This document shows, piece by piece, positions 22,216 to 34,065 of a stretch of DNA of 64,000 nucleotides. Below the pieces are notes generated by a model. That model worked only from the letters and a program-made list of their open reading frames with translations, was not told the origin of the DNA and made no database searches. The position numbers and the translations under genes are program-made. Numbering within the stretch: position 1 is the first letter of the stretch; each line of letters begins with the position of its first letter. The stretch spans positions 6,940,001 to 7,004,000 of the forward strand of contig OZ024895.1 in NCBI GenBank assembly GCA_964017195.1. Direction: 5' to 3'. Source of the stretch: Siderastrea radians. Its lineage: Eukaryota > Cnidaria > Anthozoa > Scleractinia > Rhizangiidae.

Positions 22216-24716
22216 GTTTTTCGATCTGCTAGGCCACGACCTTGTTGTTAGTTTCAATGCAGCCTGCGGTGCAAATGAACTCACCATTTCACAACGAAGA
22301 GGAGTTATTACTGTGATTCCCAAAGAAGATGGCTCGCTACTGGAACTATCAAACTGGAGACCGGTAACACTGCTTAATGTTGATTGCAAGATAGCAATTA
22401 AGACAATAGTAAAGAGAATAGAACCACTATTACCAAATCTATAGTGCACACTGATCAAACCGGTTTTATTAAAGGAAGATAAATCGGGGAAAATATTAGG
22501 TTAATAATTGACATTATGGAACATACGAAGTTGGAAAGCACACCTGGCATTATAGTATCTCTAGATTTTCGGAAAGCCTTTGATTCTCTAGAATGGTCGT
22601 TCATGATGAAAGCACAGGATATATTCAGTTTCGGAACAAGTATTAAACGATGGATCAGCACACTCTATACAAACATTGAGTGCGCGGCGATAAACAATGG
22701 CTTCATGACCAACTGGTTTAGACCGTCGAGAGGAGTGCGTCAGGGGTGTCCCCTTTCTCCATACTTATTTGTGCTCTCGACGGAGGTATTGTCCAGCAAA
22801 ATTAGACAAGAACCAACTATATCGGGAATCAAGATATTCGGGCACGAAATCAAATTGAGCCAATTTGCGGACGACACGAACCTTTTCTGTGCAGATTTGA
22901 TCTCTGTTGAAAATGCTTTGAAAACGGTGGAGGATTTTGGGAGGTCAGCGGGTCTCAAGTTAAATACAAATAAATCGAAAGCAATTTGGTTGGGAAAATG
23001 CGAAAAAAACAAAAGTCATCCTTTACAACTAAAATGGTTGCATAGTCCGGTACGCCTCTTAGGAATCCACGTCTCTTGTGATAAGAAGGGAAACAATGAA
23101 CTGGATTTCAAGCTGAAAATACGAAAACTTCAAACACACCTTGATATGTGGAGATCAAGAGACTTACACTATTTGGGAAGGTACTGATAAATTAAATCCT
23201 TGGGATTGTCACAATTAATTTATTGGGCCTCAATTCTCAATGTTCCCGAAGAAGTCGCACGCTCAGTGAAAACAAAGCTTTTTAGTTTCTTATGGAAAAA
23301 CCAAAAGGGATAAAATTAAACGAACTGGGCTTTACCAGGATCTAGAAAGAGGCGGAATACGTATGATAGACATCGACACAATGTTTAAGGCTCTAAAATT
23401 GCCCGGATCCCAAGATTACTGATCCCAGGAAACCAAAATTGGAAAACGGTTCCTGATCACTACCTAAGAAAATTCGGAGGTTTGAACTTCTTACTGAGGT
23501 GTAACTACGATGCGAAATATATAAAATCAATTCCATTGTTTTACCGAAATATTCTAGTATATTTCAATGAATTAAAAACTCTTTATAACTTTGATCAAGC
23601 ACAGGATATAATTTTATTCAACAACAAAGAAATACTTGTTGACAGTAAAACCTTTTTTATTAGGGAATGGTTCAAGTATCCTGTCAATACAAGATCTCTT
23701 GGACAATACCAGTCAACCAATGTCCTACCAAGAATTTACGAATAAGTACTCCTGCAAAGCTAATTTTCTCCAATATTATCAAGTTATTAGCGCTATTCTG
23801 AAGCATTTATTAGCCAAAGCAAAATCAACGAAGCCAATTAATAAAGAGTTATATTCTGATAATAACTTTAGTCTACAACCGGAATGAATCGATAAATCTA
23901 TATTTGAATAAAATCAAAACTAGCGACTTCTATAGGTTATTATGTACAAAAACCCACACAACAGTTCATTCTGGGCCAAAGAGGTGGGGCAAGGATCTTT
24001 CTTTGGATGAAGATACGTGGGAAAAAATATTTACCTTCCTAAAAACCGTCCTGTAGAGAGACCAAACTAAAGGAATTTCAATATAAATTAGTTCACCGAA
24101 TTGTAGTCACCAAAAAGGAACTTCACCGCCATGGAATTAAGGAAGATGATGAATGCATATATTGTGGTGAAAAAGACTCTATTGACCGGCCATACTTTTA
24201 GAGATTGTCATTTCGTCAAGATTTTCATTCAACAGGTTATCAACTGGTTTAATATAGAAAATAAGATCAAGCTCAATCCATCTAGTGAAGAAAGACTGTT
24301 CGGTATCATTTCGCACTTACATGAAAAGGTACTAGTAAAGAAATTCAATTATACCACGTTATTTATGAGGTACTACATTTACACCAACAAACTACACAAC
24401 AAACCAATTCTCCTCCAAGACTTCGTTGATAAAATGATAATTAAATACAGAATCAAAAATGCCATGTAAAGTAGGCATGAAAAATGACTTCTCTGACTCT
24501 AGTCAAGTTCTATCAATTCACTTATCCCCTCTTAAGTAATTTCTTTATCTCGTTCTTTTTTTTTCTTTATTTGTTTGTTTGTTTTGTTGTGTGAGGGGAG
24601 AGGGACGGGGGGGAAGGAGGTAAGAAGGTTGAGTAGGGCTGGGTGGGGAGGTTGTTGCAAGAGTTTGTAAGCACGATATGTAATATCAGTCAATGAATAA
24701 ATAAAGAATTAATGAA
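22216..24716 (+). mobile_element. L1/Tx1-like LINE, 5'-truncated and degenerate
   Basis: Reverse transcriptase motifs on the plus strand in two frames: RRGVITVIPKEDG and LSNWRPVTLLNVDCKIAIK, a frame change and a stop near 22440-22490, then GIIVSLDFRKAFDSLEW, RGVRQGCPLSPYLFVLSTE and the catalytic FADDTNLF, followed by KSKAIWLG. The downstream part (to about 24469) gives broken pieces of the C-terminal region. The element ends in AATAAATAAAG and an A-rich tail at about 24700-24720. It inserted into a satellite. Confidence 0.85.
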
Positions 24717-24722
24717 AAAAAA

Positions 24723-26000
24723 TGTCAGCTGGCGTAGCTTCTGTAGTAAAAGTGAGGGGGAGTTGATGGTTTTCGTTGTAGACTCAAGTTTTTACCTGTA
24801 ATCTTCACATTACTGTAAATCTGCGGGAGAGTTGATGATTTTCCTTGTAGACTCAGTTTTTACCCGTAATCTCCATATTATTATATCAGCTGACGTAGTT
24901 TCTGTAGTAAATCTGAGCGGAAGTTGGTGATTTTCCTTTTAGACTTAGTTTTTGTACCTGTAATTCTCTCATTATTTTCAATCTCAGTGGGGAGTTAATA
25001 ATTTTCCTTGTAGACTCAAGTTTTACCTGTAATCTTCATATTATTGTAATCTGAGGGCGAGTTGATGATTTTCCTTGTAGACTCAGTTTTTACCCGTAAT
25101 CTCCATATTATTATATCAGCTGACGTAGTTTCTGTAGTAAATCTGAGGGGAAGTTGACGAGTTTCCTTTTAAACTCAGGTTTTTACCTGTAATTCTCGCA
25201 TTATTGTCAATCTCAGGGGGAGTTAAGGACGGTGCCTCCAAATAAAGATGTGCTTGCAAAGGTTATGCCTTGGGGGGGGGGGGGGCGGAAAGTAGATCTT
25301 AGCAAGGGTTATTGGAATCCAAAAAGAAAAATGTGGGTAACTACGCATTTTTCAGAGATAATTAAGCAACCATAATTCTAAGAAAGGGTCAAAATACAAA
25401 AAATGTATGGCAATTTCTTTCCAAATTTAAGCTCAATTATCTATAAAAAATGCGTGGTTACCCCCAATTTTCTTTTTGGATTCTGATAGCTACGATCTGC
25501 TTTTTCCACGGCATAGTCTTAAACCGCGCAAAAATATTGTCGTATTGTGGGCAAATTCCTTAAGAAACCTGAATGTCCCGAGATGCACAGAAAGTATGCG
25601 TAATAACAAAAGGAGACACCGTCCTTACATGTAATGATTTTCTCTCTAGACTCAATTTTTGCCCGTAATCAGCTGGCGTAGTTTCTGTAGTAAAACTGAC
25701 GGGGAATTAGTGATTTCCCTTGTAGACTTAAGATTTTACCTGTAATCTTCATAGTTATCGTAAATGTGAGGGCGAGTTGATGATTTTCCTTGTATACTCT
25801 GTTTTTACCCGTAATCTCCATATTATTATGTCAGCTGACGTAGTTTCTGTAGTGAATCTGAGGGGAAGTTGACGATTTTCCTTTTAGACTAAGTTTTTAC
25901 CTGTAATTCTCATATTATTGTCAATCTCAAGGGGAGTTGATGATTTTCCTTGTGACTCAAGTTTTTACCTGTAATCTTCATACCACCAGGACGTTCTCCA
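24723..26000 (+). repeat. Satellite of about 140-bp units, right part
   Basis: About six degenerate units containing GAGTTGATGATTTTCCTTGT, TAGACTCA, TTTTTACCTGTAATC, CATATTATT and a TCAGCTGACGTAGTTTCTG block. Some units lack the last block, giving a mixed period. Interrupted by a MITE at 25226-25625. Confidence 0.8.
25226..25625. mobile_element. 400-bp MITE inside the satellite, TA target duplication
   Basis: Ends AGGACGGTGCCTCC and GGAGACACCGTCCT flanked by TA on each side. An inner inverted repeat (CTACGCATTTTTCAGAGATAA against TATCTATAAAAAATGCGTGG) makes a stem. No coding capacity. Confidence 0.75.
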
Positions 26001-26629
26001 GAACTTCCCTTATATTTTTAGTTTTAGATATTGTAGTGGAGTTCGGCACATTCCTGAGCACATTCCTGTGGTTATTTTCGTGAGCTGTCGTGTGGATTTG
26101 CTGATGTTCGCGCGATGTTCGGTATTCCCGCGACAAGAAACTTTGCTGAATCATCGGGCTTTGTCGGAGACACTTTCGTTTTTCATGTTTAGGCGCTGAT
26201 GTATCAGTTAACTAGGGTGTGTGGGTTCTTGCTGTTTAGAGTGATAACTTGTGTCGTTTATGAATGATTTTACGCTCAGTAGGGTCAGCAGCTAGCAGTC
26301 AACCAGATTCTGGCATCTCTTGAATAATAACAACCGCCAGTAGACAGAAGAGGCCTATGAATATGTGAATTGAATGTTCCATCACAGAATTCCATTTTCA
26401 GTCACTTCAACAAATTAGTGTTGCACCATACAAAATTATTATGTAATCAAAACCGGAAATTGACTGTTCTCATCGACTGTGTATGCTTCACAATCAACAC
26501 AAGGAAAAAGACGATATACTCCTCACGAAAACCTATCCTAAGAACACATCGCTGTTCGCTGTGATCTAACGCTATTTCTCTTATATTTTACAGCAACATG
26601 TTGAATACTACTGCTTTTTCTCTCTTTTT

Positions 26630-26695
<66 letters not shown>

Positions 26696-27450
26696 TTTAT
26701 TCAATTTTTTTAATGACCCCTCACGATCGATAATCTTTATATGCGGGAGGTGGGGCTTCAAGGAAGAAGAAGATACATAGAAAGGAGTGTTTTAACACTG
26801 AAGAGAAAACGGGAAACACGACTGGGATAATTTGTTATCCACGGCTGTTTAATCAAAAAAACTTTACAAAACAATTTGTTGTACTTCAAAGTCGTGAGCG
26901 ATCCAGGATGAAACTGTTTTCAGTTATCCCAGGATAATGCCCATAGTAGAAATCAAACAAAACTATAAATTTGTCCCGGGAGGAAAGGCTTAACGGTATG
27001 GAGTTTTGAGGAATAGTAACTAATGTGATTTACCGCGTAGCACTCTGTAATGAAAATACTAATGTATGTTGAGTTTTGAGGAGCTGAGCAGTCATCTCAA
27101 AGTCACCCTTTCACAAGGCTCAATTTTTTGTTTCCTTGTCTCAAACGATTTCTCGTTCTATTTTATATTTCTTATTTTGTATTTTCACGATTTTAAGTAA
27201 TTTTATTATTGTTAATAGCTTTTTAGATGACTTTTGTATTTTTGTAAATAGCTTTTTAGGTGATTTTTTGTAATTTTGTTTTATGCAAGGCCCCTCTGGA
27301 TACTAGCCTGGACACAGATGTCTCCAATTTTCTTTCCTTCTGTGTAACCGCAATGACTTTCATTGTAGAGTGATCTATAAGGGATCCCTCACAGAACTAC
27401 TCTCAATAGCGGCTTTTTGTTGATTGGTCTAACAACAAGACGCCCACGCC
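26000..27450. other. Intergenic upstream of UGM copy 2
   Basis: No supported gene. A pyrimidine microsatellite lies at 26622-26692, followed by AT-rich sequence with a duplicated AATAGCTTTTTAG block near 27215-27260. Confidence 0.4.
26622..26692 (+). repeat. (CTT)n(ATT)n microsatellite
   Basis: A run of TTC/CTT triplets passes directly into ATT triplets, as expected from slippage. The 60-codon frame through it is low-complexity and not a gene. Confidence 0.95.
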
Positions 27451-27451
27451 A

Positions 27452-27578
27452 TTGGCTGAATTCTCAGGGGAGTATTGTTTTGCCATTGGCTAACAGCTGC
27501 TGCACGAGCAACGGTGTTGATGCTTTACATGCAAATTTTCAAGGACCTCTGGAGTAAAATATTAGCAGTTCGCTCAGT
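27452..27578 (+). promoter_or_regulatory. Putative promoter/5' UTR of UGM copy 2
   Basis: Conserved block (about 90% with 19484-19610 inverted) ending about 50 bp before the start codon, with two ATTGGCT (CCAAT-type) boxes. Conservation between two otherwise different flanks suggests a functional or recently duplicated upstream region. Confidence 0.5.
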
Positions 27579-27626
27579 TCTTTTCTTGTCCAAGCTCGTG
27601 TGATTTCAACCACGTATCTGGCAAAG

Positions 27627-27738
27627 ATGATGTCGTACACATCTAAAAGAATTTTTTATGTGTTTGGACTCTTGATGGCTTTCACGTTCCTAATGGTTGT
27701 TTATTTAGACCAGTTCGGAATTCTGAAATCTCATTTTG
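27627..27738 (+). CDS. UGM copy 2 exon 1 (signal anchor)
   Basis: MMSYTSKR head followed by IFYVFGLLMAFTFLMVVYL. First ATG of a tandem ATG-ATG pair. The 112 bp length and phase are shared with copy 1, and conservation against a diverged intron supports it as coding. Confidence 0.75.
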
Positions 27739-29840
27739 GTAAGTCAACACTCACTTGGTCAACACTTAGACTTTATTTCACTCTTTCAGTGCCACTGAAA
27801 CCTATGCGGTTATCTGGGCTAGCTAGATTTGTCACTATAACGTCCACAACTCGAAAGGTGGTTTAACCAATTCCGCAAACATGTGACCAGTTTGAAAAGC
27901 CAAGATGTTCGCTTGCGAGAGTTTTTACAGCAAACAGTAGTAAATTTTGATAGTAATTCGTACCCTTACGCCATTAGCGGTAGTCAGGGATGTACATTTT
28001 GGAAAGAGGGATATTACGCGTAAAATATTTTATGATCGTATTGAGCCGAATGAGGTTCATTTTACAATGACATATGTTACAAAATATAAAATTAACGACG
28101 CCATGAGAAAGCGGTACAGTCAGTAGTTTCAATTGAATGATTACCCTTTATTGACGGATACAGAAGCTAGAATGATGCTCTACAGTGTAACATCATAAAA
28201 TGTCAACAGAGGAAAATTTTCACTGCTGAATATATCTCAACAACTTTTATTTTAATGATTTAAGTTTCAAAATGTAGAACAATAGCCATATACACAGTGC
28301 TGTAAACGGAGATAAAGGAATCTTTCGCTCCACAGCTTTCATTTGAAATGTCAGCGCCCGCCCCAGATGTAGAAATATTGGCCGAATACTTTTGCTTGCT
28401 CACAACTGGACCATACGAAAAGACAATAATTCAAGATCTCATCAATGACAGACTTGAAAGCAAGAACCATCTTGAACATCATGAAAAACAGTGCCACATG
28501 AAAGTACTGCTCAACGATTTCTCGTTTGAATGGTCACACATAATGAATAAACTGGATAAACTCTATGCTAATTAAGAACGAGTCTTCATTTCTTTCACGC
28601 TGTTCAATTGTTTTATTATTTTCTTTTGATCAATGAAAGGGCTGGTTGAAGAAATAATAAAATATGTCTTACACTCCCAAAACGGCCATGATTGAAAATG
28701 GATAAAGCCGCAAATTACGTTGTAAAACAAAACTGGACCGCATGAAAGAAGTGCTTAGTAGTAGTGTCTGGGTATTTAACTTTTGACAAACTAATTGGGG
28801 ACACCAATAAAGTACTAAAACAATAAAGAAAAGGAAAAAAATGATATTACTTTTATTTTAATAATCGTACACATTGTACGATTTTATTCGCATACTCAAA
28901 AGTTAGAACCACCTTGTACAGCATCATAAACAGTACTTCAGGAAAGGACTGCTCAGTTGCTTTGCTTTGAATGGACACGCTTTACAATTTTACCTACAGA
29001 CGTTAAAGTAAGAACCACCTTGTACAGCAAAACAAACATTACCATATTAAAGTACTGCTCAAAGGGTTATCAGTTTGGTTGATCAAACTTAAGACTAAAC
29101 TGAGTTAGAACCACCTTAACCTGTACAGCAAAACAAACATTACCACTGCTTGAGCCGTTGAGTTCGTTTCCCAGAAGCTTTCTGGAGTTGCAGTTGGACA
29201 TCTAGCCTCTTTTCAATAATGATAATAACTATATTTAAGGAGGAAGCTCCATTCAGTAATGTGATTACGGTGAGACCTTCCCGTAAACAAAAAGTAAATG
29301 GTATTTAAAACGTACGGTAGAAATGTACAAATAGAAAGCATTGAAAGATCAGTTCAAAAATCCGCAAACAACCTAGGAATATAAGCTTTATTCTATCTAT
29401 TGGCATCCAACGCCCTTAAAACGTTCAAACTGGGTGGCTCTCTCATTGTGATATTAAAATATTTCCAATCACAAACTGCGTGAAAAAGAAAATGTTTTAT
29501 TTTTCGTTTTGCTTTGTCAGAAACGCAACAAAACAATGATTAGCAATAACACGCCAGAAATATTCTTGACGGACAATTGCACGGACGATTTTATACATTG
29601 AAAAATGTGCAATTCCAACCTAATTCCCAGGCCAAAACAAAATGAATCAATTTTCCCATGTTTCGAAAGTTTGAGGTGACATTACGAGAAGGGAAACTAG
29701 CTTGAGTTTTTCTTTCTGATGTCCGAGACGGTCCAAGCCTTCTCAACAGATATTGCACCGAAACTATTCGTTGGGTTCCCCTCATAAAATGGCGGTTAAT
29801 TGAAAAACAGATTGATTGATTGATTGATTGATTGTTTGAC

Positions 29841-29901
<61 letters not shown>

Positions 29902-32109
29902 CTTACAGAAAATGTCTTTTTGGAGACCAACATTAGCAATTATAAAATCATCATTATCGGCGCTGGTCCAACAGGTCTAGGAGCTGCTCATCGACTTTAT
30001 GAACTCAGCAAAGCCTTTCCGAATATATCAGTTACCATACTTGAACGAAGTGAAAAGCCTGGAGGCCTTGCTGCATCTGAGAGAGATGACCAAGGCTTTC
30101 TCTGGGACATGGGGGGCCACGTGATCTTTTCACATTACGACTACTTCGACTACATACTAGACAGGATGGTAAAGGAGTGGAATCGGAGACAAAGAGCCGC
30201 ATATACCTTTATGAAGGGATCCGACAACAAACAAAGATTTATTCCATATCCCGTCCAGAATAACATCGAGGTGATGGACAAAGTGGACCAGCAAAAGTGC
30301 TTATTAGGCCTTGAAGAAATTGCCAAAAATCCGGTGAAAGAAAAGCCTGCCAATTTTGATCAGTGGCTTGTTCGTAACCTTGGCACTGGTCTTTGCGAGG
30401 TGTTTATGAGAAAGTATAACAGAAAGGTTTGGACCGTAGATCCTACTGAAATGAATTCTGTCTGGGTTGGTGAGAAAGTTGCTGTTCCGGACATTGCTAA
30501 GATCAAGCATAAGATTGCAGAGTATAACAATGGTACTTCTGCAAAAGACTCGGCGTGGGGACCTAATAACGTTTTCCGTTTCCCAACGTATAATGGAACA
30601 GGTGGCCTATGGCAAGCAGTTGCTGATCGTCTTCCACTCGAATGGTTCAAGTTTCATCATAAAGTAACAGGCATAAATATTGACACAAACTCTGTAACAG
30701 TGGAGATAGATTCACAGTTAGGAGTTGTGCAGGAGTTCCAGTTCAACTCTCTAATAACGACAGTACCACTGAACATATTTATCAATATGATAAATGGAGG
30801 AAATGGCTCCCTAGAAAACATGAAAGAACTAAGCTCCCAGCTGGTTTATTCGCACACTCATGTGATAGGTATTGGACTAAAAGGTCAACCTCCTAAAATG
30901 CTCGTAAACAAGTCTTGGATGTACTTTCCTGATTCTGATTCTCCCTTCTATCGAATAACATTTTTCTCTAGTTACTCTGACGATCATGTTCCAAATCCTG
31001 GAAATCAGTGGTCACTTATGTGTGAGGCAGCAGAGCCAAAAACTAACTCCAATCCGGAACAGTGGACAAAGGACTATTTGATTAACGCTACCATTAAAGC
31101 ATTGATCTTTTACGGATTCATTACATCAGGAATGGTCGTTTCAAAATTCTATCGACGACTTGACCATGGCTATCCAGTTCCTTCAATCAACCGAGAGATG
31201 ATTCTACAAAAGGTCCAACCTTGGCTGGAATCCAAATCTATTTTCTCCCGTGGCCGGTTTGGAGGTTGGCGTTATGAGGTTGCAAATCAAGACCACTCGT
31301 TCATGCAGGGTGTTGAAGTCATCGACAGACTTTTGAGAGGTATTCCAGAGGACACCTACTTTGATCCAAATCTTGTCAATTCCAAGAGAAACACTGGGCG
31401 GTTTTTCAATGAGAAATTGCTGGACTACGAATTTGTGATCGCCCATTATAACGAAAATCTCGATTGGCTTGCACCAATAGCCAATCATACCCATGTTTAT
31501 CATAAGGGAAATGACTTGCAACCTCCACCATTGCCATTGCTATTCAATGCCTGGGAGAGGTTATCAAATGTCGGGCGGGAGAGTCACACTTACCTGTATC
31601 ACATTATAAACAACTATGAAACCCTACCTGAAGTAACAGTTTTTCTCCAAGGCGACGGCCAAGAGTTGTCTGACGAATTGTGCTTTAGACATCCTATGGA
31701 TTACATTTATAATATCAAGAAGAATATTGTTTGCAAAGTTCAGCAACGACTCAGTGACTGGGGAAGAATTCCTCATTACGGGAAATGGCTTGAGATGCTA
31801 AACAATGGTATAATTCGTCGTGCTAATTTGACACTGGGAGAATTTTTCGAGGAGTTGTTTGGCTATCCTCACCCAGTAGACTTTCCTTCATGCCCAAGAG
31901 GATGTTTTGCAGCCACGCGGGACATGATTAAGAAGCATCCAATTGAATTTTACAGAAAAGCTATCTCATTTGTCAACGATCATCCTAACCCGGAGGAAGG
32001 CCATTATTTTGAAAGACTGTGGCCGACGATTTTCTGTAGTTCCACGCAAAGTTGTTTCTTTAGTTTGAAGATGCTTTTTATATTACTTTTCTTACGTTTC
32101 TTAGTTTAA
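27627..32109 (+). CDS. UDP-galactopyranose mutase fused to DUF3431, signal-anchored; two exons
   Basis: Exons 27627-27738 and 29909-32109 join in phase 1 (G|GTAAGT donor, TTACAG acceptor, Glu at the joint) to give 770 residues. Residues 1-8 are basic and 9-27 hydrophobic, a type II signal anchor. Residues about 48-535 are a eukaryotic UGM, the flavoenzyme converting UDP-galactopyranose to UDP-galactofuranose: FAD motif GAGPTGLGAA (55-64), the His loop GGHVIFSHY (106-114), KVWTVDPTEM, FRFP Arg (about 261), PFYRITFFSSYS Arg (about 386) and RFGGWRYEVANQDHSFM with Tyr about 493. Residues about 545-743 match DUF3431 (HYNENLDWL, VYHKG, NVGRESHTYLYHIINNY, TVFLQG, FERLW), a family of unknown, glycosyltransferase-like character. 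The last 18 residues are hydrophobic. The big second exon lacks introns, and a 2170-bp intron separates the anchor. UGM and DUF3431 identities are firm; membrane topology and pathway use are inferred. Confidence 0.88.
27739..29908 (+). other. Intron of UGM copy 2
   Basis: Starts GTAAGT and ends TTCTTACAG. Blocks match the copy 1 intron in inverted orientation. A 75-codon open frame at 28348-28575 (MSAPAPDVEILAEYFCLL) has no recognised domain; the copy 1 intron keeps only its 3' flank, so it is not called a gene. The intron ends in a (TTGA)n run. Confidence 0.7.
29814..29900 (+). repeat. (TTGA)n tetranucleotide run next to the splice acceptor
   Basis: About 20 GATT units with one GTTT and one GACT interruption end eight bases before the exon 2 acceptor AG. 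This occupies the place of a normal polypyrimidine tract. Confidence 0.95.
29909..32109 (+). CDS. UGM copy 2 exon 2 (UGM and DUF3431 domains)
   Basis: 733 codons without interruption, both domains in one exon. The TAA at 32107-32109 is the terminal stop. Confidence 0.9.
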
Positions 32110-34065
32110 TTTTTGTAACTTTAAGCTTACTTCAAATCAGCGTCTACAATTTATCAATCCAGTTTGTGGGATCGTTATTTAATAACAGACTATTGTGTCT
32201 CGATACATTATAGCCGAGGGTAAAAAAAACCTCTGCTAATCGGAGACACCTAGCTAAATTACAATAAATAATGTAAATTACAATAAATAATGTTAAATAG
32301 ATCTATTTGCATCTATGAAAGTTACAATAAATTGTTAAGTGTCTAAATTTTAGCGGAGCCTGCTGGTAAAGCCCGCCAGCGGAACTCCATTGCTAAGCAA
32401 ATTTAGTAACCTATCGATCCTCTATCGATCCAAGAAATTTTGGTTGTGACGTAATAGTCACGTGACGGTCCGTCCGTCCGTACGTACGTACGGACGTACA
32501 TCCGTCCGTCCGTCCGCACATACTCTGCGGGAGGGGGAGGGGAGTCCCAAGACAACCCGACGGGGGGTTAGAGAATGCCATCTTTTCTTGGCGGGAAATC
32601 GCGCGGTGCTTTTGGGCAACCGGCGTCTTTCTTGGCGGGAAATCGCATGACCATCGTCGCTTTTGAAAAAGAGGGAAAAGAGAGGTTTTTTTTTTAAAGG
32701 CTAAAGCTTCTTTAGCAAAACGATTGTACGAGAGTACTGAAGTTTTATACTTGACAAAAAAAACATCTAATATCTATAAATGGAAAGAAAACGTTCAAAA
32801 GAATACTGGTAGAAGGCGAAAAGTTCAAGTTACAAAAGCTGTCTTTAAAGGACTTCATCGCTTTGTTTTCTTCACGGCGGAGAGCTTGCCCTGTTCTGAA
32901 ACATAAGCGAGTAAGTGAAGTTTTTAAAGGGTCTAAGGTACATGATTTTGAGTATTACGGTCAAAGAAATTACGTTTTGAAATGGGAATTCAATTTATGT
33001 CATTAGAAATGTGTCATTTACTTTTGACTTTAAAAATTATTAGAAAGCGCGCTCAGATTTGTGACAGATGCAGTTTTGAATATTTTGCCATGCTCAGCCG
33101 ATTTCACTCGCCTAGACCGACCCACGATTTTGGAAGTGTAACGCAAATTGCATTTAAGTATAAACTTACGGGTTGCGAATAAACTTTTTTCAAAAATGAT
33201 TTCTTTGTCCATTATTTTGTGTTTGATTTTTCATAACAGTAGGTCTAAGCACAGTCGCAAGACAACTAGCTGCACAAGCATCACTTCAGTGAGACTACGA
33301 CGAATAACTGCTTTCAATTTTGACTGTCGGGTACATCTCTTTGTGCAATTGTCGATTTTCTTGTCCTAGAAGTTTCAATAGTAATAACGTTACTTGTTAA
33401 GAGAAGCAGTTGTCGGTTTAAAGCTATTTTATCCCAAAAGCTTCCGAAAGGAGTTTTGTGCGTTCCTCAAAGCGGCTAACTTTATATAGGCTTACTTCGC
33501 ATCCGCAAAACTTATGCCGGCATAATTTAAAGCATGTTTGGTGTTGGTTTGTTTTGAATCTTGATGGTCTGTAGTTAGAGAACGAAATATAACAGTTATT
33601 TATAAAAACTACAAGCGAAGCAGTTGTCGGTTTAAACCTATTATATCCGAAAAGCTTCCAAAAACAATTCTCTGCATTTCTAAAAGCGCTCAAATTTCAA
33701 ACAATTTGCAGCCGCAAAACTTATGCCACAGAGTTAAGCATGTTTGGTGTTTGTTTGTTTTCAATCTCGATGATCTCAAGTTAGATAACGAAATATAAGG
33801 GTTACTTAAGTAACTATAAGCGAAGCAGTTTTGAGTTTAAAGCTATTTTATCCGGTGAGCGTTCCTAAAAGCGCTCGAATTTTTTTCTCGGCTGCTATAA
33901 AAGCCTAAGCGACATTTCTTCGATAAGTTTATTACAAGTGCTTCGAAGCTCCCAAAATCCTTTCTTTCGGATAATCCCAGTAAAATGCTGGTGAAATGCC
34001 AGTATAAATTTTTTACCAGACTAATAGTGGCAGTTCGTGTTATTTGTTAACATTCGAACGCGACG
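32110..34065. other. Intergenic, AT-rich, with local repeats
   Basis: No supported gene. A self-complementary GTCCGTCC/GTACGTACGTAC tract lies at 32466-32518, a duplicated CTTGGCGGGAAATCGC at 32588 and 32632, and tandem units of about 210 bp at 33403-33850. Confidence 0.45.
33403..33850. repeat. Tandem repeat of about 210-bp units (2.2 copies)
   Basis: GAAGCAGTTGTCGGTTTAAA occurs at 33403 and 33616, with a decayed third at 33822. Each is followed by an AAAGCTTCC block, CGCAAAACTTATGCC and AGCATGTTTGGTGTT. Confidence 0.8.

Noticed and set aside
27627..32109. Bacterial contamination or recent bacterial transfer as source of UGM
   Set aside because: It has eukaryotic-type UGM signatures, a spliced first exon, and host-like repeats and introns on both sides.
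32462..32650. 62-codon frame through GTCCGTCC repeats
   Set aside because: Low-complexity tract with self-complementary repeats and no coding signature.
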